DNA of 64,000 nucleotides from Blepharisma japonicum (GCA_949751835.1 CATKHK010000098.1:1-64000); one strand, 5' to 3'; shown: positions 1-12,184, counted from the stretch's first letter. The notes: a model not told the origin generated them from the sequence alone. Made by a program: numbers and translations.

Positions 1-17
1 GCCTTGTTTGCGTTTGC

Positions 18-1735
18 TAAGTTTATTATTTCTAAGCTCAGATTTTCATTTCTAACCTTTTCTTCATTAAATTCATTCGACAAGTTCAAATAATTAGTTT
101 TAAGTGCCACAAACTCTATTTTCAAATTTCTTTTTTTTCTTCTAGCACCTTTTTTAGCTTTTCTTGCATTTCATTAATAGCCTGCAACGCTTTTTCTTGC
201 TTATATTGGCAGCCAAGACTTCATTTTCTGCATAAAATATCTTTGAATTCACATCAAGATCTCCTTTTCCTATTTCATGCTGCAGTTTCGCATTTTCCAT
301 CTGCAATTCAATAAGTGCTTTCCCAATATCTAGCCTTGCTTCTTCTGATTTAATCAATTCTTCTTGAAAATCTGTTTTTTTTCCTTTATCAATTTGTTAT
401 ATGCTGCTTTAATATTTCTCATCCTTAGAATCAGCTGTGATTTTTCATCAGCAATTCTCAGTTTTTGCAAGTTTCCATCAATCAGCTGCTTTTTAAGTCT
501 GTAATTTGCCCTGAGCCTAGAGCTGAGACTCTGAGGAGGCTTATTTGGTTCATCAAATTCATGATCTCAATTCTGCATTTCCCGAGTAAGCCTATTTGTC
601 TGTTTCAATAATCACTGGGAATTTGATAGTAGCCTTCAGCATTTTCATGTAATTAAGCACAAGCAAAGACCCTATGCTATCTCCATATTGCAAACAAGTC
701 AAGCACATTGATAAACAGTTGCCTGCAAAGATGCCTTTAAGCAAATGGGTTACATTAGACCCATCATACCTTATATAGTCTTCTTTATCTTGCCTGATAT
801 TTCGTATGAGCTCTCCTATAGTTAAAACTGCTTTGTTCAATGTATTTCCTTCACAACTCCTTAATGTCTCTGCATCTTATTCAGCTTTTCCATCCCAGAC
901 AGGTGTACAAAGTTCAACCTAGAAACCAATACATTTGCGTCCTTTGAGACCTGGTCCACTGCAATCTGCAAAATTCGACTGTGAAAAAAGTGGTTGCTTT
1001 ATCACTTAGAAGCCCGAATTCATTAGTAATTTGAGTTCTATTTCTTCTGGTTAATGTGAGCATGCCAATGAGCTCATGAGAGCTGTTGCACTGGAGCGAG
1101 CTTGCATTTTTCACGGCTGGGTCTTCTCATTCACTCTGCACAATATGCAGAGTTCCTAGGATTCTTGAACTGGACTAGATCAATAAGTAAGAAACTTCTT
1201 CATTGACGATTTCGAAGTAGTGAATTCTGACTGAGTATGAACAGTTTGAGAGCTTCCTTAAGAAGGCCGCCCTTAATTGAGCTTGTACTTTTTTTCGTTG
1301 AGAGATTCAAATAGAGGCTGAAAAAAGTAGTGAATCAAGCCGGACTCGGAGCCTTCACCCTCAAGATCGAAGGTTTTGCCTGATCCTGCCATTCCAAACT
1401 TACAATTCCTACATTTACACCTTCAAAAATTGCATCTAAATAAGCTTGGCAAGGATTTGGAAGATTTTGTAGAGAGGAGCTCCACGATCATAAATATCCC
1501 CACATTCGAATTCTTCACGAACTCGATTATTTGCGTCGAAAACTCCGATCTTAGTTCCTGTTATTTTAAGTCTTCTCGGAAATAGCCTGCGTTAGGCTTG
1601 ATTTTATGACTGATTGGATTGGAACACCAATTGCTAACTGTTTTAAATTGTGTGCTGTATTTGTAACTGCTATTTTAATATAATTCTTATAGAAAGCTTA
1701 CTATGATTAGTGTTTTAGAAGGTTATATATTGGTG
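18..1735 (-). pseudogene. kinesin-like motor gene remnant, copy A
   Basis: Decayed copy of a kinesin-like motor gene read on the minus strand. The clearest pieces are the region around 1370-1640, matching the N-terminal motor part with a P-loop-like GSGK motif near 1370-1390, a piece at 914-1114 and a piece at 592-840 (LNKAVLTIGELIRN, then a YIRYDGS motif like the kinesin YR-DSKLT region). The part below 540 is coiled-coil-like. Reading frames are broken by single-base differences and in-frame TAA/TAG. It is a near-identical direct repeat of 9635-11325, and both copies end 5' at the same point without an ATG. The left end may continue outside the window. Inferred to be non-functional. Confidence 0.7.
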
Positions 1736-1929
1736 TTGATAGAGTTAAAATATATAAAAGGTAAATTTGCAGGATTATTTGCTTATAAATAAATTTTTTA
1801 TTAAGGGCAATACTTATAAAATTACGAGTTTTAATATAAATTTTCATATATTTAAAAGCAAATCTGCTATTATAAATCACCATTTTTCAGAAAAATTTGT
1901 TTCAGATAATTATAAAATGTCGAACTTGT

Positions 1930-2345
1930 CTATAATAATAGAGGATATAATGCTCTAGCAGCGTGCTATTCTAATAAGCAGCTTATGAACTTATGCTCAG
2001 CTTCACAAGAAATTTGCGCAAATGTTTGAAAATAGTGAATTTAAATTAATTTTTGAGAATAAGTATTTGAGTTTGGACACTCAGGGAAATGCGACTTTAG
2101 AACAATTGAGATTTACTAATAACTCCAAATTCGAATAGTTCCAGATCAGAAATTGATGCAGATAATAATAGAGGATATAAACGGCCAAGCGCATACAATG
2201 CAAGTAAACAGCTCGTGCGGACTTATGCTGAACTTCACAACCAATTATGAAATGGTTTTGAAATGGCTGTGAATTAAGTGTAATTTTTTGGAATATGTAT
2301 TTGAGTGTGTGCACTTATGGAGCTGTTGCTTTGGAGTATTTAAAT
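1930..2345. repeat. imperfect direct repeat of about 230 bp
   Basis: Two related units lie next to each other. Both contain the string ATAATAATAGAGGATATAA (1932-1950 and 2162-2180), followed about 40 bases later by a CTTATG-ACTTATGCT-A-CTTCACAA segment and then by GAATATGTATTTGAGT-like sequence. The second unit ends where the truncated kinase reading frame begins on the other strand, so the duplication may have caused that truncation. No known element was recognised. Confidence 0.55.
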
Positions 2346-2725
2346 ATCACTAGCACTTGCGTCATACGTATATCTTCACTAAAAGGCCCAGAATCCCCAA
2401 TTCTATCATTTATGAGTTTATGGAGATCGCCATTCTCACAATACTCTATAACCATATAAACTTTGTTATCGACTCTTGCACAGAATTCTGCCTGGATGAG
2501 ATATGGATTTTTAAGCTCAGAAATGATTTTTGTTTCGGTTTCCACATTCTTTAAGCCAGTTTTATCGCCAGGATTTATGGCAACCACCTTCATTGCAAAA
2601 ATTCGACTAAATGAATAATACTTATCTTGCTTGCGCTTAACCTTAAAGACTGCTCCATATGAGCCAAAGCTAATTTGGTCTACGTACTCGAAATTATCTG
2701 CTACTTCAGCTGGGAATATCGACAT
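2315..2725 (-). pseudogene. protein kinase N-lobe fragment
   Basis: A 136-codon reading frame that matches only the first half of a Ser/Thr kinase domain. Visible are the glycine-rich loop (ISFGSYGAVFKV), the VAIK-type lysine (FAMKVV), a glutamate-bearing helix and the hinge (VYMVIEYCENGDLHKLI). It stops soon after the DIRMTQ stretch, before the HRDLKP catalytic loop, the DFG motif and the C-lobe, none of which I find downstream. The hinge region resembles NEK-type kinases, but the family call is weak. It begins with ATG and has no internal stop, so a short protein could be made, but it could not be an active kinase. Confidence 0.7.
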
Positions 2726-2841
2726 TCCTATTATATCAGGGAACCATTATACTTATTTTATAACCTACTACTTATATTTAGAACTTTGTTATAAACTTAT
2801 TAAATGTCTAAAAGCTTAAATAAATTTTAGTCTAGTCTTCA

Positions 2842-4717
2842 TTAACAGTAACTTGCTAATTTACTCCTTCGGGAGTTGCTAAATGATCGATTTGCTGGCG
2901 AGACAAGCATTGGTAAAGCATCTCTTCTAAGAAGTTCAGAAAGAGTTGATTCATCATTTATATTTCTTTTGTTTCAATTTTTAGAAGCGTCCAATATGAT
3001 TTGCTCAAAATCATTTTGTTTCAAGGCATTGCGGGAGATACTGAGTCTCAGCATGATTTTAATTATATTTCCTTTTAAAGATATAAGTTCAGGCCTATCA
3101 AGCCTTTTATTTCTATAAAAGAGCGGCGTAGGCTTATACATTATAGATGTTCGATAACCCGAGATAATGGAAGTCGTATTTCCATACACAAGGCATTACT
3201 TTTTGGAGCGAAAAATTGGCAGAAGATAAAGTTGAGTATATGGCTCAGGAGAATATTTAGGCTTGCTCATGACTAGCTCATTTTGGAGGTCCCTTTCATA
3301 ATTTTGAGCCATTGTATGGCGATCTTCTTCATCTTGTGCTTCTAAAGCTTGCTGAATCTGAGCGCATTCAATAAGGCACACGACCATTTGAGCAGTTTGC
3401 TTAAAGAATTTTCTATTTTTTCCAAATTTTCATCTATTTTATTATGTTTTTCCTTAAATTCTGCACTGCTTGCTTCAAAATCAGCTCTATCTTTTTTTAC
3501 CTTTTTATTAAGATCTTCAATCTCTTCAACTAAATGGTTTGCAAGAGCCATGGATTGATCGTCGCCAGTCTTGATTATTTTTTGCATCATTGCAAACCTA
3601 TCTTTAATTTCAAACCTGAATTTTAAAATACGAGGTTCAAATTGCTCTTCAAAACTTTTTCAACTATTTCTTGTATATTTTCAATATTATAGATTTGATT
3701 AGCTGGATTGACCTCTACTTCGATTTGCGGGAGAGGCGCTTTTATATTTTGTGTATTTATTGGACTTTTAGGATCAGAAGGGTTTGATAAAGCCCTCTGA
3801 GAACTCATCGCTGAGCTCTGCCTTCTAGATTTTTTATCACTGAGTAGGTCAACTTTTCTTTGCTCTATATGCTTCATGTCGTAAAGAATTTTTGTGACTT
3901 GAATTTCTCTTGGCTCAACTCCTCTTTCTATTAAGGCTTCAGAATTCAAGTCTCTCAAGAAATTTATCTCAAACTTGGCTATTCGTTTTCTTGCTAATAA
4001 GTCAAGAGAAGAATGCATATAGTCAGAAACAATTGTAGCAATTTTCAAAGGAATATATTTGTCAATAAAAGAGTCTCTCTTGATCAGCTCATCGTTGAAC
4101 TTATCTAATTTCTCTTTATAGCTCTCAAATTTTTGCTCAAATAGAGATTTTTCAATATTGAAAGAACCAATGCTAAGCTTATTAATATTTTGGTCTTCCA
4201 TTGAGGAAAGCAATGCTCCAGTTTCTGCTCTAAGCGATCTATTAGATTTCTCCTCTGCTCTAAGATTGTACTCTATATATCCCTTCGTCATTTCTTGAAA
4301 TCTTGTGTTTACGCCGTTAAACTCATCTCATTCATTACTAACTGTTGGTTAGCATCAATGCCTAAGCATATCTTGGAAGACACCCAGCTGAAACTGAAAT
4401 GATTTTATGACTTCTTTAATTCCTAAGAATTCTTGATTTACTATTGTTGCATCCTTATTCCGATTGCCTTCTAATTCAGTATGCTTATTTTTAATGCTAT
4501 CTATTACAGTTTCAAAAGGCTGATCACCTAAAACAGCTAGCTCTAACTCTTTAATCCTATCTTCTAACTGAACTACAATGCTTTTTAGCTTAGCATTCGT
4601 TTCTCTGTCTTCTCTTGCTTTTGAAAGTACAGGTTCAAGCTGCTGTTGCAAGAGTTTACGCATCTTTGTTTCTATATCGAACCATTCAAGCTCCCTCGTT
4701 GAGTATTTTGCTCCCAT
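2842..4717 (-). pseudogene. coiled-coil protein, broken gene with damaged 15-nt intron
   Basis: Consecutive minus-strand pieces make one long, Glu/Lys/Leu-rich coiled-coil protein: 4717-4352, 4291-3623, 3590-3342, 3387-3196 and 3189-2842. The first two pieces are in the same frame, separated only by an in-frame TAA inside a 15-nt stretch that looks like an intron with its donor changed from GT to GA (GATGCTAACCAACAG). Removing it restores an open frame. Two later joins (near 3640 and 3390) need frameshifts, and there is another in-frame TAA near 3205. The last piece reads through a TGA as Trp and ends at TAA 2842-2844. No family was recognised; the composition suggests a cytoskeletal or ciliary protein. 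Sequencing errors could explain some breaks, but three or four in one gene favour decay. Confidence 0.6.
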
Positions 4718-4811
4718 ACTTTGATTTTCTCTTAAATTAAAATTCTATTGGCAATAATATAATTTTATGGCTTATATAGATTTTATTTTCATAATTAATA
4801 TTTAAAAAATT

Positions 4812-5105
4812 AAAGATTCTTTGATGAATTCTCTGACGTCATCCAGCTCAGCTAGAGTTGTTTCAAGCTCATCCAATGAAACTGTATTGATGCACTTACC
4901 TTGAAGATATATTTGAGCTGTAGATATACTTCCAGACGCTAAGTAAAGCATCTTAAAAGGTCAACACTACCCAGTTGAATCTTCTCGCTAACCCGACGCA
5001 AAATTTCTAGTTTGTCTATAAAAGCTTCATCCCTATGATCCCAATATACTATTAACTCTTCTTTCTGAATGAATGAATTCATCAAAAGATGGATATGAAT
5101 CGATA
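4812..5105 (-). pseudogene. short unrecognised coding remnant
   Basis: Minus-strand fragments in different frames look protein-coding. One contains EELIVYWDHRDEAFIDKLEI with a helical continuation, the next SISTAQIYLQGKCIN and LDELETTLAELDDVREFI, ending in TAA near 4812. A frameshift and at least one stop separate them. No family was recognised. It could be the 3' part of a lost gene. Low certainty. Confidence 0.35.
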
Positions 5106-5204
5106 TCCTTGAAATCCGAGAAAATCAGAATGACTTATATAGTCTATAATAATCCATTATGGAATTTAGAGAAAATCCAAGTTGGGTCCCGACTCTAGAC
5201 ATAG

Positions 5205-5870
5205 ATTCTATCATTGGTGCAAATTGCCTACAGAGAGGAGTGTTGAGGAGATCTTCAGGCAATCCTGTGATATGGCGAGGAATTCTCTTATTGGCTAAAT
5301 ACCTGCTGCACTCAAGCTGCCCAAAACGAGGAACTCCAGTTTTTGGGAATTAGCAGTGGTGGAACGTTCTTCGGCTATACAGCTCCAGTCCAAACATTAC
5401 CAGAAATGCAGGAGAACCACTTGCTAGGCAATGCCATAAAGGTCTACCTTTCCAAATATGTGAAGAGAGATGACCAGTTGGGGAAAAAAGAGCTTTACTC
5501 AGCATTAATATTGACCCTTGAGACGATAACGAACCCAGGAGAGATACTCAGGTGCAGGCAACTACCGTCCGGTGATGCTATGGTGATTTTCACCAATGAC
5601 TCGGCGAAAAGAAAAGTGATGGAGCCGGGAAGAATTACGGTGCAGCATGGGAAAAATAGAAGAATTGTGCCTCTTGGACCAGTGGGGAAGAATGGGGATT
5701 TGAACTTTCAGAGGTACCTCATACAGGTGACGCTGCCGGTCGAGGTAGGGATTGAAGAAGTAGTTGAAGAGCTTGCCAACAGATGTAGGGTGATAGAAGT
5801 GGTGTCCGAAAACACCCTTATGGAAGGCGACACGATTTACATGGTGCATTTCAACGTTAACTCAAAGTAG
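5205..5870 (+). CDS. unrecognised open frame, possibly ORF1-like retroelement protein
   Basis: A continuous frame of 221 codons (two TGA read as Trp) ends in TAG. There is no ATG before about 5409. An ATG-started frame at 5159 overlaps its beginning but is frameshifted relative to it (about 5215), so the 5' end may be broken. The second half alternates beta-like and helical segments (YLIQVTLPVEVGIEEVVEEL) like an RRM-type fold, and the GC content is higher than in the surroundings. This makes me think of a LINE ORF1-type nucleic-acid-binding protein, and a reverse transcriptase relic exists at 43.3-45.1 kb. No diagnostic motif was seen, so the function is left open. Confidence 0.4.
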
Positions 5871-6049
5871 AGAATCATGTAGACTTATAGAGTTCTCAGA
5901 CAAAGTGAACCATCTACAGATAAAACTCCTATTATACATCTTTTTTTACAATATTGTAGGTGGCGTATAGAAGATAAAAAGTTGCCAAAGTGATTCCAAA
6001 TGCACAACTATTTTAAAATATCCCTTTTTTATCCACTTTGTGAATTTTC

Positions 6050-6860
6050 AGATGATTAATAATCTGAGCACAGCTTAGAAAAAGTATCAAGAATAAATTA
6101 ATGAGCTAAAACAGAAATTGGAGGAAAAAGAATTAATTTTAAGCACTCAAGAATCCACTATGAAAGATTATTGAATTTGTGTAATAGAGCTTAACAATAG
6201 ATGCATAGAATTGAAACAAAAGATTATATAAAATCTAAAAATGCAGAGAACCTGCTAGAAATCAAATTAAATATGATAGTGTTGAATCAACAATGAAATC
6301 ATTCAAATAATATATATAAATTTAGAGGCCTTAGAAAGAGAAAATAACAGATTAATAATTTGAGTAGCCAATCTGCAGAAAAGCCACTGTTTTCGCAAAT
6401 CCTATTTGGAAAATGAAAATTTAGGTCTGAGAAACAACAATAATGATACTTTCAATAAAGAAATAAAAAATTAAAAACAAGAAATAGCTGCTTTAGCTGA
6501 AAAAAGCAGATTGTTATTAATGAAAAAGAAAAATTGAAAAATTGCAGCAATAAAAAGAAAGTATCAAACATTGGGACACTTGAAAATAATCTTATCTAAA
6601 GCATTTTTAGTAATAAAACATATATTGCAAGAGAAAATTCATAACCTTGAAGAAACAGTTATCAGAGCAAAATGCAGATTTACCGTCAGAAATAGGTGAT
6701 ATACAGCATTATAAGAAAGCTATTCCAATTTATTCCCTGTCCTTATTTAAAAGGATGAGTGTGATGAACTAGATAATTATGCAGTAACAATTGCGAAATC
6801 TATTATAAGGATTAACTATCCTTAGCATTTATATTTCAAAACATTAAAAATTACTTTTAA
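6050..6860 (+). pseudogene. coiled-coil gene remnant, copy 1
   Basis: Plus-strand sequence with coiled-coil-like coding patches (for example LSTQESTMKDYWICVIELNN with TGA as Trp, and KEIAALAEKSRLLL) broken by frequent frameshifts and TAA/TAG. The same degenerate sequence recurs at 11345-12180, so it was already decayed, or is decaying in parallel, as part of a duplicated block together with the adjacent Kelch-like gene. No family recognised. Confidence 0.55.
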
Positions 6861-6875
6861 CTAACCATTTTATAA

Positions 6876-9161
6876 TTACTCTAATTCAATCACTCTCTTT
6901 TCATTCAAATCAAACTTGAAGTACTTTATAATCCTGTATACACCTAGATTCCCTACTATCCCAATGTATATTCCTCCTTTGTTATATGAACAATACACTT
7001 GATAACCATCATATTTGATTATTGAGTGTGCTATTCTTTTCCAGTTCGTGTCACTTCCAATTTCGCTTTCATAGACTGATCCATTAGGGCATTCAATCAA
7101 ATACAATCTCTCTGCATTTATCAGGATCTTTCTTTTATTTTCTGCAAACTCATAAGGAATTGTTGTGAAAGAGTTGCTATCAATTGAATATCGCAAAAGA
7201 TTTCTATTTAGATACCCAGAAATCAAAATATTCCCATTAAATATTATACTATTACATAATCAATCAGCTTTTGGCAATGGAGTTAATTGAATTCATCGAT
7301 TTTGATCCAAATCAAATCTACTAGATAGAGTTAAATATTTCCCATTATATCCTCCAAAGCAATAGAGGCTGTTGTTGAAATAGATACATGATGAGTAGCC
7401 ACAAGGAGTTCCAGATGGCAGCACTTCGACTCTACCATTCACATCAAATAGCAATGTAATTCCAGAAGGTGGATATCACTTACCAAAACAGAATAGCTTG
7501 CCATTTGGAAGTTGAGTTATGCGAGTGCGATAGTCTAGTTGTTCTGGAGTCTGCAAGATTTTGACTTCTTTGGTTTCAGTTTCAGTGTTATAAATAGTTA
7601 ATTCGTTATCCTCATTAAGATTATAAAGAGATGTGTTTTGTTGATAAGCATTAAGATAATCTTGGTAAGCTTGCGCTAGCAGTGGATCATAAATGCTAGA
7701 ATTGTTCTGGTACGCTGAGCAAGTTGCTCTGAAATCCATCTCTAATTCTCGATTGTTTGGTCTACTCAAAAACTCAGCTGTTTTATGTCTTAAGGTATTA
7801 ATACTATCCATAAGATTTAATTGGCTTTCTGATATTTCGAGTTTACTGTTGATATCACTAGGAATGGAATTTATTTTAGAATTAAGCAGCCTTGCCTCAC
7901 TTTCATTCTCAGTTTCGAATCTTATTGGATTTTGAAGCTCTTTTAAACTCTCACTGCACTCATTTGCTTTTAAAGAAATCGAATCCTCAATGTTTGCTAA
8001 TTCATTACCCATTGATTCAATAATCTTTTTATGCTCATCATTATTTGAATTGATAGTTTTATTGTGCCCTTCAAGAGTATTTTCTATATTAGAAAATCTT
8101 TTACTTATTTCTTCAAATTTGCTATTGCTTGAATTGATAGCTTTATTTTGCTCTTCACAAGTATTTTCTATGTTAGAAAATCTTTTACTTATTTCTTCAA
8201 ATTTGCTATTGCTTGAATTGGTAGCTTTATTTTGCTCTTCAAGAGTATTTTCTATATTAGAGAGTCTTTTATTTAAAATATCAAATTTGTCATTGCTTGA
8301 ATTAATAGCTTTATTTTGCTCTTCAAAAATATTTTCTATGCTAGACAATCTTTTACTTATGTCTTCAAATTTGTTATTGCTTGAATTGGCAGATTTATTG
8401 TACTCTTCAAGAGTATTTTCTATATTAAAGAATCTTGTATTTAAAATATCAAATTTGCTATTGCTTGAACTTGTAGCTTTATTATGCTCTTCAAGGGTAG
8501 TTTCTATGCTAATAGTTCTTTTATTTAAAGCTTCAAATTTTTCATTGCTTGAAATGGTAGATTTATTGTGCTCTTCAAAAGTATTTTCTATACTAGAGAG
8601 TCTTGTATTTAAATAAATTTCAAATTTATCTTCGATAAAATGCCCAATCATTTTTTCAACTTTTTCGTTGAGCCCGCAAAATAATCTTGCACTGCTGTGC
8701 AATTCTCGATTTGCTGGGATAATTTTTTTTAATTTCTCAATAGCTTCATCAGGCTGTAAACTCAGTAACCCTATAATAGGATCCTGCTCTGATTTTGATA
8801 ATTTTTGAATTTGAGAAATCTTTGTAAAATAATTGCTTAGCTCAGCTGAATCTGAATCCAAATCTTTTAAAAGTCCTTCAATGTCGCTCTTTGATTCAAT
8901 CAAGCGTTGACTAAAGGATGCTAGTATCTTTTCCTTCAGCTTGCTATTTTTTGACTGCTCTTTTGTAAAAAATCCAAGAATCGCTTCTTTTGTCCCTTTG
9001 CATGGCTCTACAAAAATTCTCTCAATGGCATGAGCCTTGTCAGGCTGGGCCAAATGCTCTCCACAATGCTTTTTACAGGATAGAATTTTAGGAGAATCGC
9101 ATGGGCATGCATACACAACCTCACGCTTGCACCCTTGCTCGAAACATTGCATAAGCTCCAT
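6876..9161 (-). CDS. B-box-like zinc finger / coiled-coil repeat / Kelch-like protein
   Basis: Reading TGA at 7475 as Trp gives 761 codons from ATG 9161 to TAA 6876. Residues about 6-45 hold a Cys/His pattern (C-x4-C-x7-C-x-C-x8-C-x3-H) like a B-box or related zinc-binding finger. Residues 187-382 are seven tandem 28-residue repeats (consensus like RLSNIENTLEEQNKAT-SSN-KF) that are four heptads long and should form a coiled coil. The last 230 residues contain Kelch-like blades (YCFGGYNG, later FDLDQNRW). The likely role is a scaffold or adaptor; the substrate cannot be told. A 5'-truncated copy lies at 12185-13309 and a more divergent one at 59149-60300. Confidence 0.8.
8016..8603 (-). repeat. 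seven tandem 84-bp coding repeats
   Basis: Within the Kelch-like gene, an 84-bp unit (28 codons) is repeated seven times without interruption. Neighbouring units differ by only a few bases in places; the units around 8080-8240 share stretches of more than 40 bases. This suggests recent expansion by unequal exchange or slippage. The heptad-compatible period preserves the coiled-coil register. Confidence 0.85.
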
Positions 9162-9634
9162 ATAATTATTATAATTCTGTCTTATTATAGTTAAATTTTA
9201 GTTATATGCTTTTAATATACTAAAGCTAGTTAAAATTAATTCAGTTTTTAAAATTCATAAGCATTTATTGAATCGATCTTTAGTAATTAAAAGCTCATTT
9301 CTTGCATTTTTTTATATGTTTTTGCTTATTAAAATGAGAATATTATTTTTGCAATTTTTATGTGATTTTTATTTCATGTCTTTAGTGTTGCTTAATTTTT
9401 AAATTTAATTTATAGTGTTTGCAGGAAGTTAATGTTCACTATAAGTTTTTATATTTATTTTACGGTTTTTACAGTCCATAGATTCTGCACTTAGATTTTA
9501 ATATAAAAATTATTAATTTTTATGTAATATCTCTTCTATTTGGCCCTTGCATTAGGGATTCAGCTATTTTCATAATCTTTAAAGCTACCCTTTTTCATAT
9601 AAAATATTCAAAAAAGTTGATTGTTAGTTTGACC
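9162..9634. other. intergenic, AT-rich
   Basis: No coding frame, RNA gene or repeat was recognised. It lies between the start of the Kelch-like gene and the 3' end of kinesin remnant copy B, so it should contain the promoter of the Kelch-like gene. Confidence 0.5.
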
Positions 9635-11325
9635 TAAGTTTATTATTTCTGGGCTCAGATTTCATATCTAACCTTTTCTTCATTAAATTCATTCGATAAG
9701 TTCAAATAATTAGTTTTAAATGCCAAAAACTCTATTTCCAAATCTCTTTTTTATTCTAGCACCTTTTTCAGCTTTTCTTGCATTTTATTAATAGCCTCCA
9801 GCGCTTTTTCTTGCTTCATATTGACAGTCAGGACTTCATTTTCTACATAAAGTTCCCTTGAGTTCACATCCTTTTCTCATTTCATGCGCATTTTCCATCT
9901 GCAATAAATAAGTGCTTTCCCAATATCCAGCCTTGTTTCTTCTGATTTAATCAATTCTTCTTGCAGATCTGCTTTTTCCTTGATCAATTTGTTATATGCC
10001 TCTTTAAGATCTCTCATCCTCAGAATATGATGTGATTTTTTCATCAACAATTCTCAGTTTGTGCAAGTTTCCATCAATCAGCTGCTTTTCTAAGTCTGTA
10101 ATTTGCCCTGAGCCTAAAGCTGAGGCGCTGAGGAGGCTTATTTGGTTCATCAAATAATGATCTCAATTCTGTATTTCCTGAGTAAGCCTACTTGTCTGTT
10201 ATCATTTGCCATTGGGAAATTGATAGTAGCTTTCAGCATTTTCATGTAATTAAGCACAAGCAGCGACCCTATGTTGTCTCCATATTGCAAACAAGTCAAG
10301 CATATTGATAAACAATTGCCTGCAAAGATGTCTTTAAGCAGATGGGTACATTGGACCCATCATACCGTATATAGTCTTCTTTATCTTGGCTGATATTTCG
10401 CATGAGCTCTCCTATAGTTAAAGCTGCTTTGTTCAATGCATTTCCTTCACGAATCCTTAATATCTCTACATCTTCATTCAGCTTTTCCATCCAAGCATGT
10501 CTACAAAGCTCAACCTAGAAACTAATACATATGTGTCCTTTGAGACCTTGCCCACTGCAACCTGCAAAATTTCGACTGTGAAAAAAGTGGTTGCTTTATC
10601 ACTTAGAAGCCCGAATTCATTAGTAACCTGAGTTCTATTTCTTCTGGCTAATGTGACCATGTCAATGAGCTCATGAGAGCTTTTGCATCGGAGCCAGCTT
10701 GTATTTTTTACGGCTGGGCCTTCTCATTCACTCTGCACAATATGTAGAGTTCCAAGGATTCTTGAATTAGACTAGATCAATAACTCAGAAACTTCTTCAT
10801 CGACGATTTCCAAGTAGCGAATTCTGACTGAGTATGAATAAGCTTGAGAACTCCCTGAAGAAGGCCCGCCCTTGGTTGAATTTGTACTTTTTTTCTTCAA
10901 GAGATTCAAATAGAGACTGAACAAAATAGTGGATCAAGCCTGAGTCGAAGCCTTCGTCCTTGAGATTCAAGGTTTTGCCTGATCCTGTCGTTCCGGAGCT
11001 TACAATTCCTACATTGAAACCTTTAAGAATTGCACCTAAATAATCTTGGCAAGAATTTTCGAAGATTTTGTAGAGAGGAGCTCCACCATCATAAATATCC
11101 CCATATTCTAATTCTTCACGGACTCGATTATTTGCGTCGAGAACACCGATCTTGGTTCCTGCTATTTTTAAGTCTTCTCGGAAATAGCCTGCGTTAGGCT
11201 TGATTTTTATGACTGATTGGATTGGAGCACCAATTGCTAGCTGTTTCAAGTTGTGTACTGTATTTGGGGCTGCTATTTCGATATAATTCTTATAGAAAGC
11301 TTACTATGATTAGTGTTTTAGAAGG
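9635..11325 (-). pseudogene. kinesin-like motor gene remnant, copy B
   Basis: Second copy of the sequence at 18-1735. The longest open piece (11249-10797, starting TTG) carries the kinesin P-loop (SSGTTGSGKT) after a beta-strand opening like SVIKIKPN. The next pieces carry LSFVDMLGW, in the place of the kinesin LVDLAGSE switch II, and LNKAALTIGELMRN. Upstream of 11249 the frame runs back to a TAA without meeting an ATG. Frameshifts separate the pieces. The switch II glycine and glutamate are not intact, so motor activity is unlikely even if transcribed. Confidence 0.7.
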
Positions 11326-11344
11326 TTATTTAAAAAAGTATCAA

Positions 11345-12180
11345 AAAAGATTAATAAGCTGAGCACAGCCTGGAGAAAAAGTATCAAGAAGAAATTAGTT
11401 AAATTGAAGAAAAAGAAGTAATTTTAAGCACTCAAGAATCCACTATGAAAGATTATTGAATTTGTGTAATAGAGCTTAATAATAGATGCACAGAATTGAG
11501 GAAAAAAAGATTATATAAAATCTAAAAATGCAGAACACCTGCTTAGAAATCAAATTAATTATGATAGTGCTGAATCAAAAATGAAACCATTCGAATAATA
11601 TAGAAATTTAGAGACCTCCAATTTAGCCTTAGAAAGAGAAAATAACAGATTTAAAATTTAAGTAACCAATCTGCCGAAAAGTCACTGTTTTCGAAAATCT
11701 GATTTGGAAAATGAAAATTTAGGTACGAGAATCAACAATAATGATGTTTTCAATAAAGAAATAAAAGATTAAAAACAAAAATAGCTGCTTTAGCTGAAAA
11801 AAGCAGATTGCTATTAATGAAAATAATTATAAAATAAAAATTGAAAAATTGCAAAAAACAAAAAAAGTATTCTAATAGCAAACATTGAAACACCTGAAAA
11901 TAAACGTATCTAAAGTATCTTTAGTAATAAAACATTTATTGCAAGAGAAAATTCATAACCTTGAAGAGCCTGTTATCAGAACAAAATGCAGATTTACGGT
12001 CAGAAATAGATGATATACAGCATTATCAGAAAGTTATTCCAATTTATTCCCTGTCTTTAATTAAAAGGATGAGTGTGATGAACTAGATAATTATGCAGTA
12101 ACAATTGCGAAATCTATTATAAAGATTAACTATCCTGAAAATTTATATTTCAAAAGCATTAAAAATTACTTTTAACTAAT
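11345..12180 (+). pseudogene. coiled-coil gene remnant, copy 2
   Basis: Direct repeat of 6050-6860 with small insertions and deletions. The same coding patches are present (LSTQESTMKDYWICV, AALAEKSRLL), again broken by frameshifts and stops. In this copy the block abuts kinesin remnant B at about 11330, whereas in the first copy the two are 4.3 kb apart. Confidence 0.55.
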
Positions 12181-12184
12181 CATT

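Noticed and set aside
3615-3640. 16-nt intron GTATTTTAAAATTCAG in the coiled-coil pseudogene
   Set aside because: It has intron-like ends, but removing it does not join the two neighbouring frames, whereas the unspliced sequence is open in the downstream frame.
7990-8616. 208-codon plus-strand frame rich in Leu and Ser
   Set aside because: Exact antisense shadow of the 28-residue repeats of the Kelch-like gene; its repeat pattern comes from that gene.
9635-11325. Kinesin-like copy B as a working gene
   Set aside because: No start codon, frameshifts between pieces and damaged switch II motif.
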